Source: Tridacna crocea (Eukaryota > Mollusca > Bivalvia > Cardiida > Cardiidae). Taken from it: a DNA stretch of 64,000 nucleotides. Shown one piece after another: positions 57,901 through 60,900 of the stretch. Both the position numbers and the translations under genes were made by a program. Numbering within the stretch: the stretch's first letter is position 1; every line of letters begins with the position of its first letter. Under the pieces are notes generated by a model. That model was not told the origin of the DNA and did not search any database. It saw only the letters and a list, made by a program, of their open reading frames with translations. The DNA lies in assembly GCA_943736015.1 (NCBI GenBank), contig OX031071.1:11318119-11382118 (forward strand). The letters are read 5' to 3'.

Positions 57901-60900
57901 GAGAAGAAGCTGGTAACCAGCATTTCCTCTATTTTCCAAAATGTATTCTACTCTATCAGTTAGAAATCATCATTTTAGCAACATTAAATTCATCATCTGT
58001 AAATGCTTTGAACCTTATCAAGTCCAAAATTTGCAGCTTGGGAAAGAGTTAAATTACCAAGTTAATCCTTTACTACACAATCCCAACTTTAAATGACCTG
58101 TTGAAATAAGGCTCTTGAAAACATTGTGTGAAGAGAAGAAAATGCTGGTAAACAGCATCCTCTCCTATATACACAATATTTACTACCCTTCCCTGGACAA
58201 ATTTCAATCTTTCAATCACTTTAATTTTGTCATAGGCAATTGCTTTCAGTTTGGACCAGTCTAATATTGGGACATGTTGTAAAGGGTTAAATCTCATTAT
58301 TTCAGACAGATTTCATTTATTGTCAGCAAATTATTGTAGTATGAATGAATCTATGATTTTGTTGTCAGGTTAATGGTTATAGATTTGTTACTGTGTACAT
58401 TTCAGATTTTTGCTGGGTAGAAGGTGACGTCTGTGAAATACAACTACAAGTGTACAATCCGATGCCAGACGAGCTGAAGGTGGCGCACATGGGTCTCTTG
58501 TCCGAGGGTGTGGAGTTGGAGACCTTTCCTTCCAGTCCGTCTATTCCCGCTGAATCTGGTCCCTATCCTGTCAAAATTACGTCCAGGCCTACTTCCTCTG
58601 GTGACCTGAAGGTGTTAGGTATGAAAAATAAATGACCCATGTTCTGCCAAAAAGGTGCTTAACTCTTTACCACACAATGATGACTTTTGACAACCCTGAG
58701 GTAGAAGCCTTTTAAAAACATTGGGGGGAAAGGAGAAAATGCTGGTAACCAGCATTTTCTCCTTTTCCCACAATGTTTTCTACCCTTCCTAAATCAAATT
58801 TTGTTTTTTCAGTCACATTTGTTTCGTCATCTGCAAATGATTTCAATTTGGACCAGTCTGTAAATTTGTTGTTTGGTAAAGAGTTAATGTATCTTAGTGA
58901 TGCAATATAACAAGGGTGTCATCCTATGATTATAGGTCTATTAACCCTTTCCCAGACAATCCCTGGTTTTTACGGGTCTAGGATAGTAGGCCTTTGAAAA
59001 CATTGTGGGAAAAGGAGAAAATGCTGGTAACCAGCATTTTCTCCTTTTCCCACAATGTTTTCTACCCTATCATAGACAGAAATCATCTTTTCAGCAAGAG
59101 TTGAATTGTCGTCTGCAAATGCTTTCAATTTGGTCTAGTCCAAAAATTTGTCGTTTGGGAAAAAGTTAAAATCTATCTTTTCAAATGTTTGCATTTGAGA
59201 TTAAACGGTCCCTAGCAATGCAGAAAATTTACAAATAGCAAAAAGTTTGGATCCATGCCTGCCTGCGTTCATTGTGTGGGGTGACAGGAGTCAATATTTT
59301 TTATTAACAGATGCAGTAAGCCCCCTTTTCAGAGCTTGCCTCACATAGAGAGTATCTTTGGGTTCATTACCTTGCAATGTGAGTGTTTTAAAATTCTACC
59401 AGAAAACTTGGCAAATATTAGTCTTACAACAGTTACCTCTTTATCACTTAACGAAATGCAGACATGTCCAGATTGAAAATATTTTTAGACAACAATTTAA
59501 TGGTGGGTCAATGGATGGAATCATCATTTGATAGCTTAGAAAACATTGTACCAGCATTTTCCCCCATCCCTATAATGTTTTCACAGTTCTATAGTTATAC
59601 CCCCACAACAAAGTGGAAAGGTGGGGGCGGGTATACTGGAATCACTGTGTCTGTCTGTCTGTCTGTCCATCTGTCTGTCCATAGACACAAATTTGTCTGG
59701 TGAAATTCTCCAATACTTTTTAAGGTGCTGGACTCTAATTTACACTCAGTGTTCCTATATATTTGAAGTTGCGCATGTGCACTGTTCATGACCCTGCTGC
59801 AGTTTATTGTAGAATTATCTCCCCTTTAACTTTTTTCAACTCTTATTTTTGCACTGAACTATTCTGCATTCTGTGGAAAACACCTTTTTTTTGTGATAAG
59901 GAGCTGGTTGGGGGTATAATCTGATTTACTGATAGCTCTAGTTAACCCTTTACCACACAATCCCGACTTTTGACGACCCTGTGAAAGAAGCCTTTTGAAA
60001 ACATTGTGAGAAAAGGAGAAAATGCTGGTAACCAGCATTTTCTCCTTTTCCCACAATGTTTTCCACCCTTTCCAAGACAACTTTCAATTCCTAAGTCACT
60101 TTTGTTTTGTTGTCAGCAAATGCTTTCAATTTGGACCAGTCTATAATTTTGTCGTTTGGTAAAGGGTTAAAAAAAACATTGTCTTCAGAGTTGTGCAAAA
60201 AAGTGAGTATGGATTGTTTAGTAAGAGATGAAAACCATGTCCCTTGCCATACTGTTATTTACTGTAGTCTGGCTCATATTTACAGGTTATACTTCCAAAG
60301 TGTATGGGGTTAAAAGTAACTGTAAGCTGAAGGATTGTCCTGCAGTTGTCCAGCCCTACTTCAAAGTGAAAGTGGTTCCTGCCTTGCCACAGATACAAGT
60401 CACCACCTCTCTGTTGAAAAGTGCCAGTTTTCTCTCCTTTGGTGAAGAGTTTAATGTTGTGACGAGTGCAACCACAGTGTTGTATACAGGACAGAGGTAG
60501 AAAACTGTATCATTTCTTTACCACACAATGCCGACCTTTGACGACCCTGAGAAAGAAGCCTTTTGAAAACATTGTTGGAAAAGAAGAAAATGCTGGTAAC
60601 CAGCATTTTCTTCTTTTCCCACAATGTTTTCTACCCATCCCAATACAAATTTCAAATTTTCAGTCACTTTTATTTTGATGTCTGCAAATTCTTTCAATTT
60701 GGACCAGTCTAAAATTTTGTTGTTTGGTCTGCAGCATACAACAAAAATGTAGACATGTCCAATTAGAAAGCACTTGCAGACGACAATTCAGATGTGGTTG
60801 AAATGATGAAACTTGTCTTTGGTACATTAGAAAAGATTTGGAAAAAGGAGTAAATGCTGCTAACCAGCATTTACTCTTTTTCCCACAATCTTTTCAAGTC

